Below the pieces are notes generated by a model. It saw nothing but the letters and a program-made list of their open reading frames with translations. It was not told where the DNA came from and did no database searches. A DNA stretch of 64,000 nucleotides, from positions 434,001 to 498,000 of the forward strand of contig CAWBAO010000005.1 of assembly GCA_963786945.1 (NCBI GenBank). Reading direction: 5' to 3'. Origin of the DNA: JADKCZ01 sp963786945. GTDB lineage: Bacteria; Myxococcota; Myxococcia; Myxococcales; Anaeromyxobacteraceae. This document shows, piece after piece, positions 48,639-57,354 of the stretch. Within the stretch, counting starts at the first letter, position 1; every line of letters begins with the position of its first letter. Both the position numbers and the translations under genes were made by a program.

Positions 48639-50870
48639 CTACGAAATGGACTCCACGATGGCGTTCAGCGTGGGGCTGGGACGCATCGCCTTCGACGTCT
48701 TGACCGGATCCGGCTGGTAGTAGCCGCCGAGGTCCTGGGGCTTGCCCTGGGCCGCGATCAGCTCGGCCGCGATCTTGGCCTCGTTCTCGGCGAGCCGCTT
48801 CGCCACCGAGGTGAAGCGGGCCTTGAGCTCGGCGTCCTTGTCCTGGGCGGCCAGCGCCTCGGCCCAGTAGAGGGCGAGGTAGAAGTGGCTGCCGCGGTTG
48901 TCGATCTGGCCCACCTTGCGGGCCGGCGACTTGTTGTTGTCGAGGAACTTGCCGATGGCCACGTCGAGCGTCTCGGCGAGGACCTTGGCCTTGGCGTTCC
49001 CGGTGGTGGCGCCGATGTGCTCGAGCGAGGCGCCCAGGGCCGAGAACTCGCCCAGCGAGTCCCAGCGGAGGTACCCCTCCTTGACGAACTGCTGGACGTG
49101 CTTGGGGGCCGAGCCGCCGGCCCCGGTCTCGAAGAGGCCGCCCCCGGCGAGCAGCGGGACCACCGAGAGCATCTTGGCGCTGGTGCCGATCTCGAGGATG
49201 GGGAAGAGGTCGGTGAGGTAGTCGCGCAGCGCGTTGCCGGTGACCGAGATGGTGTCCTTGCCCTCGCGGCACCGCGTGAGGGTGGCCCGCATGGCCTCCT
49301 GCGGGGGCAGGATCTTGATGTCGAGCCCCTTGGTGTCGTGGTCCTTGAGGTACCTCTCGACCTTGGCGATCACCTGGGCGTCGTGGGCGCGGTTCTTGTC
49401 GAGCCAGAAGATGGCCGGCCAGCCGGTGGCGCGGGCGCGGGTGACGGCCAGCTTGACCCAGTCCTTGATGGCGACGTCCTTGGCCTGGCACATGCGGAAG
49501 ATGTCGCCGGCCTCCACCTTCTGCTGGAGCAGCGTCGCGCCGGTGGCGTCGACGACGCGGTAGGTCCCGGGCGCGGTGGCGATGAAGGTCTTGTCGTGGG
49601 AGCCGTACTCCTCGGCCTGCTGCGCCATCAGGCCGACGTTGGGGACGCTCCCCATGGTGGCCGGGTTGAGGGCGCCGAACTGCTTGCAGTTCTCGATGCA
49701 CTCCTCGTAGATGGTCGAGTAGCACCGGTCGGGGATGACCGCCTTGGTGTCGTGGAGCTTGCCGTCCGCGCCCCACATCTGCCCGGACTCGCGGATCACC
49801 ACCGGCATCGAGGCGTCGATGATGATGTCGTTGGACGCGTGCAGGTTGGTGATGCCCTTGTCCGAGTCCACCATGGCCAGCGCCGGGCGCCTGGCGTAGG
49901 TGGCCTTGATGTCCGCCTCGATCTCGGCCCTGGTGGCCGGCGGCAGGCTCTCGATCTTCTTGTAGAGGTCGCCGAGGCCGAGGTTGGGGTTGACGCCGGC
50001 CTGCTTCAGCGCGGCGGCGTGCTTCTCGAAGACGTCCTTGAAGAAGACGGTCACGAAGTGGCCGAACATGACCGGGTCCGAGACCTTCATCATGGTGGCC
50101 TTGAGGTGGACCGAGAAGAGCACCCCCTTGCTCCTGGCGTCCTCGATCTGCTCCTCGATGAACTTGCGGAGCGCCTTCACGCTCATGAAGGTGGAGTCGA
50201 TGACCTCGCCCTCCACCAGCGGGGCGTCCTTCTTCACGACGGTCGCCTTGCCGGCGGCGTCCACGAACTCGATCCGGTAGGTGGTCGCCTTCGGGACCGT
50301 CAGGGAGGTCTCGTGGCCGTAGAAGTCGTCGGCGGTCATGTGGGCGACGTGGGCCTTCGAGTCCTTGGACCAGGCGCCGAGCTTGTGCGGGTTCTTCCTG
50401 GAGAAGGCCTTCACGGCGGGCGGCGAGCGGCGGTCCGAGTTGCCCTCGCGGAGCACCGGGTTCACCGCGCTGCCCAGGCACCTGGCGTACCGCGCCTGGA
50501 TGGCCTTCTCGGCGTCGTTCTGTGGGTTCTCCGGGTAGCTGGGGACGTCGTAGCCGTGCGCCTGCAGCTCGGCGATGGCCTCCTTGAGCTGGGGCAGCGA
50601 GGCGCTGACGTTGGGGAGCTTGATGATGTTGGCCTCGGGCGTCTTGGCGAGCTCGCCGAGCTGCCCCAGGTAGTCCGGGATCCGCTGCTCCGGCTTCAGC
50701 TTCTCCGGGAAGTTGGCGATGATGCGGCCGGCCACCGAGATGTCGCGGGTCTCGACCTCGACGCCCGTACCCTTGGTGAAGGCCTGGACGATGGGGAGCA
50801 GCGAGTAGGTGGCCAGCGCGGGGGCTTCGTCGATCTGCGTCCAGATGATCTTCGACGTCTTCGTGGTCAT
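48639..50870 (-). CDS. icd: Monomeric NADP-dependent isocitrate dehydrogenase
   Basis: 743 residues, the size of the monomeric IDH II class (about 740), unrelated in length to dimeric Icd. Start MTTKTSKIIWTQIDEAPALA, core EGNSDRRSPPAVKAFSRKNP (substrate Ser/Arg), SVHLKATMMKVSDPVMFGH, and DASMPVVIRESGQMWGADG are diagnostic. Converts isocitrate to 2-oxoglutarate with NADPH. Monomeric IDH is patchy in bacteria but usual in this group of deltaproteobacteria. Confidence 0.97.
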   Translation of the reverse strand: MTTKTSKIIWTQIDEAPALATYSLLPIVQAFTKGTGVEVETRDISVAGRIIANFPEKLKPEQRIPDYLGQLGELAKTPEANIIKLPNVSASLPQLKEAIAELQAHGYDVPSYPENPQNDAEKAIQARYARCLGSAVNPVLREGNSDRRSPPAVKAFSRKNPHKLGAWSKDSKAHVAHMTADDFYGHETSLTVPKATTYRIEFVDAAGKATVVKKDAPLVEGEVIDSTFMSVKALRKFIEEQIEDARSKGVLFSVHLKATMMKVSDPVMFGHFVTVFFKDVFEKHAAALKQAGVNPNLGLGDLYKKIESLPPATRAEIEADIKATYARRPALAMVDSDKGITNLHASNDIIIDASMPVVIRESGQMWGADGKLHDTKAVIPDRCYSTIYEECIENCKQFGALNPATMGSVPNVGLMAQQAEEYGSHDKTFIATAPGTYRVVDATGATLLQQKVEAGDIFRMCQAKDVAIKDWVKLAVTRARATGWPAIFWLDKNRAHDAQVIAKVERYLKDHDTKGLDIKILPPQEAMRATLTRCREGKDTISVTGNALRDYLTDLFPILEIGTSAKMLSVVPLLAGGGLFETGAGGSAPKHVQQFVKEGYLRWDSLGEFSALGASLEHIGATTGNAKAKVLAETLDVAIGKFLDNNKSPARKVGQIDNRGSHFYLALYWAEALAAQDKDAELKARFTSVAKRLAENEAKIAAELIAAQGKPQDLGGYYQPDPVKTSKAMRPSPTLNAIVESIS

Positions 50871-50910
50871 TCCGTCTCCGTGAGAGGGCGGCGTTCTTCG
50901 CCGGGCTAGC

Positions 50911-50939
50911 TAAACATCAAGAGTGGGCTCACCTGTCAA
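50911..50939 (-). promoter_or_regulatory. Likely promoter of icd-mdh
   Basis: On the minus strand TTGACA, 17-bp spacer, TGTTTA, about 40 bp before the icd ATG. The -35 is perfect, the -10 poor. The rest of the gap 50940-51149 has no gene; it contains a CCGCGCCGGCGCGG palindrome near 51030. Confidence 0.4.
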
Positions 50940-51149
50940 GGCATTGGAGCGGCACAATCTGGACCCGTCCGCACCAGAAACGACGCCCCGGCCCGGGCCT
51001 GAAAACGGTGCTTTCGCCTGGTGGAGCCCGCGCCGGCGCGGTCCACGGCCGTCCCGGCACCGTAGCCGACGCGGTGACGGAACGTGCGAGGACAATTCGT
51101 CGCAGATCGCGCCGCGCCGGGTCCAGGCCGGGTCGGCGGACGCCGAGGG

Positions 51150-52112
51150 CTAGGGGCGCCGCGTCAGGACCCCGGCCAGGGTCTCGGCCAGGCGGCCCGC
51201 CCTGGAGAGGGTGCCGGCCTCGGCGGCGAGCGCCCGGCGCGCCGCCTCCTCGAGCACCATCGGCCCGGGCAGGCCGGCGGCGGACCAGAAGCCCGGACGG
51301 GTCGCCACCAGGTCGCTGGTCAGCCCCTCGACCAGCTCCCGGGCCAGGGCGAAGTCGGCCCGGGTCACCAGCCGGATCCAGTGGGAAGAGAGGCGCGGCG
51401 TCACCAGGGGGACCTGGATCAGGATGGGCCGGCGCCCCATCACGGCGGCGACCCGGAGCAGGATCTCGGTGCCCGGGAGCGCCTCCGGCCCGGGGAGATC
51501 CCACCAGGTGCTTCCAGGCAGCTCGAGCCGGCCGCCGGCGACCAGCGCCTCGGCCACGTCGTCGAGCGAGACCGGCTCGCTCCGGTGGGCCAGCCAGGCC
51601 GGCAGGACCATGGCCGGCAGCCGCGCCGCCAGGTCGCGGACGATGGTCCAGGAGGCGCTGCCGGCGCCGACGATCATGCCGGCCCGGAGCTCGAGGCACG
51701 GCACCGGCCCGCTCCGGAGCAGCTCGCCGGTCTGCAGCCGGGATCGGAGGTGCGCGGAGGGGAGGCCACGGGGCGCCACGCCGCCGAGGTAGACGATGCG
51801 CTCGACTCCGGCCACCGCCGCCGCCTCCGCGAAGTCCTCGGCCCATCGCAGCTCCTCGTCGGCCCAGCCGGGACGGGCCGAGTGCATCCCGTGGACGAGG
51901 TAGTAGGCCGTGGTGCAGCCGGCCATCGCCGCCGCCAGCGAGGCCGCGTCGCCGACGTCGCCGCCGACCCAGGACCGGCCAGGCCAGCGCCGGCGCGCCT
52001 CCTCGGGGTGCCGCGTCAGGCCGCGGACCTCGGCGCCGCCCGCGGCGAGCCGGGCGTGGAGGTGGCTCCCGATGAAGCCGCTCGCGCCGGTGAGGAGGAT
52101 CCGCTGGGGCAT
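51150..52112 (-). CDS. NAD-dependent epimerase/dehydratase-family protein
   Basis: 320-residue extended/atypical short-chain dehydrogenase. Rossmann motif LLTGASGFIGSHLHARL, then GDVGDAASLAAAMAGCTTAYYLVHGM and VERIVYLGGVAPRG. The classical YxxxK is not conserved where expected (LRSRLQTGELL), which fits the NAD-binding, often non-catalytic NmrA/YfcH-like members found next to lipid or quinone genes. MPQRILL at 52112 is the natural start. Function unknown. Confidence 0.75.
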   Translation of the reverse strand: MPQRILLTGASGFIGSHLHARLAAGGAEVRGLTRHPEEARRRWPGRSWVGGDVGDAASLAAAMAGCTTAYYLVHGMHSARPGWADEELRWAEDFAEAAAVAGVERIVYLGGVAPRGLPSAHLRSRLQTGELLRSGPVPCLELRAGMIVGAGSASWTIVRDLAARLPAMVLPAWLAHRSEPVSLDDVAEALVAGGRLELPGSTWWDLPGPEALPGTEILLRVAAVMGRRPILIQVPLVTPRLSSHWIRLVTRADFALARELVEGLTSDLVATRPGFWSAAGLPGPMVLEEAARRALAAEAGTLSRAGRLAETLAGVLTRRP

Positions 52113-52145
52113 CGCCAGGGCCACCTTGCTACAGTGCCCCCACCG

Positions 52146-52769
52146 ATGTCACCTCGCCTCGACCTGCCCATCGCCGTCGCCGCCTGGCTGCTCGGCTTCG
52201 TCTGGATCCGGCTGCGCGGATCGTGGGCGCCGCTGGCGCTGCTCGCGGCGCTGGCGGCGGCCCGGCTGCTGGTCGGCGACCCGGAGACGCGGCGCCTGGT
52301 GCGCCCGAGCGCGTCGGGCCTGGCCCTCGGCGTGGCCGGAGGGGCGCTGCTGGTCGGCGCCACCTACGGCCTCTACCACCCCCTGGCGGCGGTCTTCCCC
52401 GGGCTCCCGGTGGCCACGCTGGGCCTCTACGGGCTGCTCAACGCGGGCGGGTACGCCCCGGTCGGGCTCGGCGCCACCGTGCTGGTCATGTCGGCCTGCG
52501 AGGAGGTGGCCTGGCGTGGCCGGACGCTCTCCGCGGCGGCGGAGGGGACGCGGCGGCTGGATGGCCCGGCCCTGGTCCGCGTGGCGGCCGTGGCGCTCCT
52601 CTACGGCGCGGCCAGCCTCACCTCCGGCTCGCTCCTGCTCTTCGCCCTCTCCGCCGGCTGCGGCCTGGCCTGGGGGCTGCTCCGCGTGGTGGGGCGCTCG
52701 CTCTGGCCGGCCATCGTGGCCCACGCCGCCTGGGACCTGGCGGTGCTGATCGCGTGGCCGCTCGGCTGA
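52146..52769 (+). CDS. CPBP-family intramembrane glutamic protease
   Basis: 207 residues with about six transmembrane helices. Catalytic motif EEVAWRGR (EExxxR) and the C-terminal IVAHAAWDLAV (HxxxD) are those of CAAX-protease/bacteriocin-processing (Abi/CPBP) proteins. The middle FxxxH motif is not obvious, so one catalytic element may be altered. Divergent from the epimerase gene with 33 bp between starts. Confidence 0.8.
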   Translation: MSPRLDLPIAVAAWLLGFVWIRLRGSWAPLALLAALAAARLLVGDPETRRLVRPSASGLALGVAGGALLVGATYGLYHPLAAVFPGLPVATLGLYGLLNAGGYAPVGLGATVLVMSACEEVAWRGRTLSAAAEGTRRLDGPALVRVAAVALLYGAASLTSGSLLLFALSAGCGLAWGLLRVVGRSLWPAIVAHAAWDLAVLIAWPLG

Positions 52770-52781
52770 GGCCGGGCCGGC

Positions 52782-53573
52782 TCAACTCACCGCGCCGGCC
52801 CGTTCCAGGGCCCGCTCCGTCGCGGCGAGGGCCGCCGGCGCCACCAGTCCGGGCCGGAGGCGCAGCAGGGTCCCGAGCAGCGCGCGCGCCGCCGGCACCA
52901 CCGGCAGCCGCAGCGCCTCGTCGAGGTGCCGGGCCGCCTCGGGGAGCGCGCGCTCCAGCCGGCGGTACGGGTCGAGGTCGTCGAGCCGGGCCCCGGCCTC
53001 GGGGGACAGGGTGCTGCGCAGCAGCGTGACCAGGTGGCCGAGGGCGGCCACGCGCACCAGCTGGTGGCCCGAGAGCAGCTCCCCCCGGGCGGCGCGGCTC
53101 GATCCGATCACCAGGGTGGTGAGGAACTGGCCCAGCTGCCACGCCTCGTCCACGCGCTGGGCGGCGACCGCGGTCGCGGTGGCCTCGCGGACCCGCAGGA
53201 GCCGAGCCGCCACGTCGGCACGGTCGAGCAGCACGGCGTACCGGTTGACCCTGGCCAGCGCCAGCTCCTCGAGGTCGAAGGCGGCGAACTCGACGAGGTG
53301 GCCGCTCGCCAGCAGCGCCTTCACGCCATGGGCCGTCTCGCGGAAGGCGAGCGCCACCGGCCCGGCGGCGTCGGGCAGCCAGGCGAGATCCTGGCGGAGC
53401 CGCTCCTGCGCCCCCGGGCGGGTCACCAGGAACAGGTCGTGGTCGGAGAAGCCGTCCGGCTCCGGCGGCAGGCCGGACGTCGAGCCGAGGCCCACCACGC
53501 CCAGCACGTCGGGGTCGCCGGACAGCCGGCGGACCACCTCCGCGGTGAAGGCACCATGCTCGGCCGGCGTCAT
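52782..53573 (-). CDS. Nucleotidyltransferase-like protein
   Basis: 263 residues with a polymerase-beta-type nucleotidyltransferase core: GLGSTSG followed about 12 residues on by FSDHDLFLV, the GS-x(n)-DxD signature, and a later acidic strand LVEFAAFDLEEL. The C-terminal half is helical, as in aminoglycoside adenylyltransferases and related predicted enzymes. No substrate can be named. It converges on the CPBP gene with a 12-bp gap. Confidence 0.65.
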   Translation of the reverse strand: MTPAEHGAFTAEVVRRLSGDPDVLGVVGLGSTSGLPPEPDGFSDHDLFLVTRPGAQERLRQDLAWLPDAAGPVALAFRETAHGVKALLASGHLVEFAAFDLEELALARVNRYAVLLDRADVAARLLRVREATATAVAAQRVDEAWQLGQFLTTLVIGSSRAARGELLSGHQLVRVAALGHLVTLLRSTLSPEAGARLDDLDPYRRLERALPEAARHLDEALRLPVVPAARALLGTLLRLRPGLVAPAALAATERALERAGAVS

Positions 53574-53731
53574 GGTGCCATCCCACCATCGGCGCGCCGC
53601 CGGGCGATAGGACCCGTTCGGTCCGGCCGGCGCCGCCGCCCACGCCGCCTCCGGCCGGGCGCCAGGCTGGAGATCCCGGGGCGAGGGTGACTATCCTCGG
53701 CCTCGCCGACGTCCAGCCGAGGAGCCCGAAC

Positions 53732-54391
53732 ATGAGCCATGCGCGCTTGATCCCCCGCCTCCTCGCCGCGCTGGCCGCGGCCACCCTGGCCGGCCCGGCC
53801 CGCGGCGACTCCATCAGCTGCGACCGCGGCATCGTCTCGACGGGTGACTCCAAGCTCGACCTCCTCGCCAAGTGCGGCGAGCCCGCGCTGATGGAGGCCC
53901 GGGTCGAGGAGCGGAGCCACTTCCAGACCAGCCCGGACGGCCGCAGCGGGGCGGGTCGCTCGGTGACGGTGACCGTGGAGCGCTGGACCTACAACTTCGG
54001 GCCGCAGCGCTTCCTGCAGTTCGTCACGCTGGAGACGGGGCGGGTGGTCTCGGTGGAGCGGGGCAGCTACGGCTACTCGCTGGACCAGCCGCGCAAGGCG
54101 CCGGGCGGGCTCGGGCGCGCGCGCTGCGACCAGCAGGCCTTCCACCTCGGCGACAGCACCTTCGACGTGCTGAGCCGCTGCGGCGAGCCGGCGCTCCGGG
54201 AGGAGAAGCAGGTCTCGCAGAGCGCCTACCGGTCCTCCGGTCCCGGCCAGGCCGTGGGCGGCTCGGTCGGGGCCATCGTGGAGGTCTGGACCTACAACTT
54301 CGGCCCGCGGACCTTCGTCCGCCACCTCGAGTTCGAGAACGGGACGCTGGTCCGGATCGAGACCGGGGGCTACGGCTACGATCCGCCCTGA
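53732..54391 (+). CDS. Exported protein with two DUF2845 repeats
   Basis: 219 residues: signal peptide (SHARLIPRLLAALAAATLAGPARG) and two homologous units of about 85 residues, each with a CD-x(n)-G-S/TK/FDxLxxCGEP start and an RWTYNFGP or VWTYNFGP centre, ending GSYGYS or GGYGYD. The unit is the DUF2845 pattern, found in envelope proteins of unknown role. Conserved cysteines probably pair within each unit. ATG at 53732 is preceded by GAGGAGC. Confidence 0.82.
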   Translation: MSHARLIPRLLAALAAATLAGPARGDSISCDRGIVSTGDSKLDLLAKCGEPALMEARVEERSHFQTSPDGRSGAGRSVTVTVERWTYNFGPQRFLQFVTLETGRVVSVERGSYGYSLDQPRKAPGGLGRARCDQQAFHLGDSTFDVLSRCGEPALREEKQVSQSAYRSSGPGQAVGGSVGAIVEVWTYNFGPRTFVRHLEFENGTLVRIETGGYGYDPP

Positions 54392-54484
54392 GGCTCCCGC
54401 CTGCGGCAAGAGGCCACGCGCCCGAATGTCTCACCCCCTCGGCGACCGTCGGGTCCCACGCACCCCGCGTGATAGCTTCCCGCC

Positions 54485-56132
54485 GTGGCGACGGCCAGCA
54501 CCCCACCGCAGGCACCGACCGACGGGATCCCCTGGCGCCACCGGCTCTCCACGCAGCTGCTGGCGCTGACCGCGCTGATCTTCGTCGTCTCCACCGTCAC
54601 CTACGCCGCCTTCGAGTGGACCATGCGCCAGGCGCTCATGGACCAGGCGCTCTCGGGGGCGGTGCTCTTCGGGGAGACCATCGCCAGCGCCACCCGGCGC
54701 GCCATGCTGGAGGACCGCCGCGAGGACGCCTACGAGATCATGCGGTCCATCGGCCGCCAGCCCGGCATCGACCTGGTCCGGGTCATCAACAAGGACGGGG
54801 AGATCACCTTCTCGTCCGTGCCCGGCGAGGAGGGCCGGGTGCTGGACCGCTCCGAGGAGTCCTGCCGCCCCTGCCACCAGGGGCCGCGGCCGCTGGCCCG
54901 CCTCAGCGTCGATCGGGCCAGCCGCGTGGTCGAGGTGGACGGCCACCGGGCGCTCCACATCATCACCCCGACGCACAGCGAGCCACGCTGCTCGACCACG
55001 GCCTGCCACCACCACCTCCCGGGCCAGCAGGTGCTCGGCATCCAGGAGGTGCTGGTGTCGCTGGAGGAGGCCGATCGCCGGCAGGCCATGGTGCGCTGGT
55101 TCGGGCTGGGCGGCGCGCTGCTCGGGGTCATCCTGCTGGGGGGCACCCTGGTCGCCTTCGCGCGGCGGCGGGTGGTCAAGCCGGTGGCCGCCCTGGTGGA
55201 GGGGACCCGCCGCATCGCCCGCGATCAGCTCGACCACGAGATCGAGGTCGACGAGCGCGGCGAGCTGGGGGTCCTGGCCAGGTCGTTCAACGAGATGACC
55301 GGCGCCTTGCGCCGCATGGAGGGTGACCTGAAGGGGCTCAACGCCGAGCTGGAGCAGAAGGTCGAGGAGCGGACCGCCGACCTGCGCCGGGCCCAGGCGG
55401 CCCTGGTCCAGAGCGAGAAGCTCTCCTCGCTGGGGCAGCTCTCGGCCTCCATCGCCCACGAGATCAACAACCCCCTGGCGGGCATCCTCACCTTCGCCAA
55501 GCTGGTGACCCGCGAGCTGGAGACCGCCGTCCCCGAGCCGGCCCGGCGCGCCACCCTGACCCGCAACCTGGCGCTGGTGGAGCGCGAGGCGGGGCGCTGC
55601 TCGGCCATCGTCCGCAACCTGCTCGACTTCGCCCGGGAGCGGCCGCTCCGGCTCGAGCCGGTCGACGTCAACGGCGTCGTGCAGGAGTCGCTCCAGCTGG
55701 TGGGCCACAAGCTCGACATGGCCGGCTTCCGGCTGGAGCGCCGGCTCCGCACGCTGCCGAGCGTGCGCGCCGACTTCGGCGAGCTCCGGCAGGCGGTGGT
55801 CAACCTCGCCCTGAACGCCATGGAGGCCATGGGGCAGGGCGGGACCCTGACCATCGAGACCCGGGCCGCCGACGGCGGCCAGCAGCGTCGAGATCGTCGT
55901 CGAGGACACCGGCCCGGGCATCCCGCCGGAGATCCTGCGCAAGATCTTCGACCCCTTCTTCACCACCAAGGAGAAGGGGACCGGCCTCGGGCTGTCGGTG
56001 GTCTACGGCATCGTCCAGCGCCACGGCGGGCGCATCGAGGTGGAGAACCTGCCGGGGCAGGGGACCCGCTTCGTGATCCGGCTCCCCGCGCTGGTGGCCG
56101 CCCCGGGCGGCGACGCGCCGAGCCCGGCGTAG
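54485..56132 (+). CDS. Sensor histidine kinase with c-type haem-binding periplasmic domain, frameshifted as read
   Basis: About 548 residues after removing one extra base at about 55880-55885. TM1 is near 22-45, the periplasmic sensor covers about 46-195, TM2 follows (LGGALLGVILLGGTLVAFA), then HAMP, a coiled coil, and a kinase core with SASIAHEINNPLAG (H box), VVNLALNAMEAM (N box) and EDTGPGIPPEIL / GTGLGLSVVYGIVQRHGG (G boxes). The sensor has CRPCH (127-131) and CSTTACH (169-175), a CXXCH and a CX4CH haem site, suggesting redox or gas sensing. GTG start at 54485. No response regulator is adjacent. Confidence 0.88.
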
Positions 56133-56188
56133 CCCCCGGACGACCGCCGCCGGCCCGCCCGTCCCCCGGAACGCCGGCGCGGCCCGCC

Positions 56189-56210
56189 GGTGACCCCGAA
56201 CCGGGTCACC
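56189..56210. terminator. Stem-loop between convergent kinase and GcvH-like genes
   Basis: Perfect 8-bp inverted repeat GGTGACCC / GGGTCACC with a 6-base loop, midway between two convergent genes. No T-run; likely bidirectional terminator. Confidence 0.5.
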
Positions 56211-56253
56211 AGGGGCCGCGCCTCTCCCGCCCCCGCGGCGGGACCTCAGCGGA

Positions 56254-56955
56254 TCAGCGGCCGATGAAGGCCTCGGCCAGCTCGCTCCAGCCCTTGTCGC
56301 CCAGCAGCCAGGGGGCCGGCGCCACCAGCTCGCCGCCGTCGGCGGCCGCGTAGCCGAGCCGCGCCTCGACGAAGTGGTTCCAGCGCGCCGCCTCCTCGCG
56401 GAGGAAGGACTCGGCGGTGCGGCCGCTCGGCAGGCTGGCGAAGGCCATGTCGGCGGGGGCCACGGTGACCAGCCAGCCCCGCCCGTAGCCGTCGGTCTTG
56501 ACCAGCGACGGGTCGCGGAGCGCGGCGGCGTTGGCGGCCACCACCACCCCGTCGACCGGGGAGCGGATGGCCAGCGAGCGGGCGCCGGCGTGGATGGTGG
56601 CGATGGTCGAGCCCCGGGTGACGCGGGTGCCGGCCGGCTTCAGCTCGACCGCGTTGACGGTGGGCATGAGCCGGAGGGCCAGGGCGTCGAGGCCGATGCG
56701 GAGCGAGCCGCCGGAGAGCCGGGTCAGCCAGGTGTGGCCGGCGCTGTACCAGGCGTCGGGCCTGAAGATGAGGCCCGCCACCTCGCGGAGCCCGAGCGAC
56801 TTCTTCTTCAGCTCCCCGGCGCCGCGCATCATGGCGGCGATGAGCAGGACCGGGACGGAGAGCAGGATGACGAGGGCGAGGACCATGCCGGCGCGCGCCG
56901 CCAGCCCGACCAGGAACACCGCAACCGCTTCGAAGGCTCCGTAGATGTTGGCCAT
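56254..56955 (-). CDS. Membrane-anchored GcvH-like (lipoyl-fold) protein lacking the lipoyl lysine
   Basis: 233 residues. N-terminal membrane region (AVAVFLVGLAARAGMVLALV and LLSVPVLLIAAMM) followed by a GcvH-type hammerhead domain (GHTWLTRL near 74, SPVDGVVVAANAAAL, YGRGWLVTVAPAD) and a C-terminal helical tail. Aligned from the SPV triplet, the residue matching the lipoylated Lys of GcvH is Ala125 (next Arg126), so it cannot be lipoylated there. Ribosome site AAGGAGAA. Last gene of the operon with the cytochrome and the lysine-bearing paralogue. Role in electron transfer inferred. Confidence 0.8.
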   Translation of the reverse strand: MANIYGAFEAVAVFLVGLAARAGMVLALVILLSVPVLLIAAMMRGAGELKKKSLGLREVAGLIFRPDAWYSAGHTWLTRLSGGSLRIGLDALALRLMPTVNAVELKPAGTRVTRGSTIATIHAGARSLAIRSPVDGVVVAANAAALRDPSLVKTDGYGRGWLVTVAPADMAFASLPSGRTAESFLREEAARWNHFVEARLGYAAADGGELVAPAPWLLGDKGWSELAEAFIGR

Positions 56956-57006
56956 GACGTTCTCCTTCTTCCTTTCATCGTCCTCTGGTGCTTCGCGGGG
57001 GTTCGC

Positions 57007-57354
57007 TCACTGCGCGTGACAGTTGTTGCAGTCGTCGAGGCCGAAGGCCTCCTTGCCGTGGCAGGCACCGCAGTCACGCCCTGCGGTCATGCGCTCATGG
57101 GTGATGGCCGGCCGCTTCTCGGTGCTGGTGCCGCCCAGCAGGCTGAACCGCTCCGGGTGGCAGGCCAGGCAGGTGGGCTTGGCCGGGTCGACGTGGCTGT
57201 CGTGCCGGAAGGTCACCTGGCCGGGGCTGTCGCCGCCGCGCTTCAGGGCGAGGGGGCCGGGGAGGCGGGGCAGCTCGTAGGCCAGGGCCAGCCCGGCGCC
57301 CAGCAGCACCACGGCGCTGGCCAGCCGCAGGGTCCGGTGCAGGGCGGCGGTCAT
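57007..57354 (-). CDS. Trihaem c7-type cytochrome, periplasmic
   Basis: 115 residues. Signal or anchor helix (LASAVVLLGAGLALAY) followed by three CXXCH sites: CLACH 62-66, CGACH 95-99, CNNCH 109-113. The early VTFRHDSHV supplies axial His, the order and spacing resembling the c7 family (PpcA-like) used for periplasmic electron shuttling. The ATG overlaps the stop of the upstream GcvH-like gene (ATGA), so the two proteins are made together. Confidence 0.9.
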   Translation of the reverse strand: MTAALHRTLRLASAVVLLGAGLALAYELPRLPGPLALKRGGDSPGQVTFRHDSHVDPAKPTCLACHPERFSLLGGTSTEKRPAITHERMTAGRDCGACHGKEAFGLDDCNNCHAQ

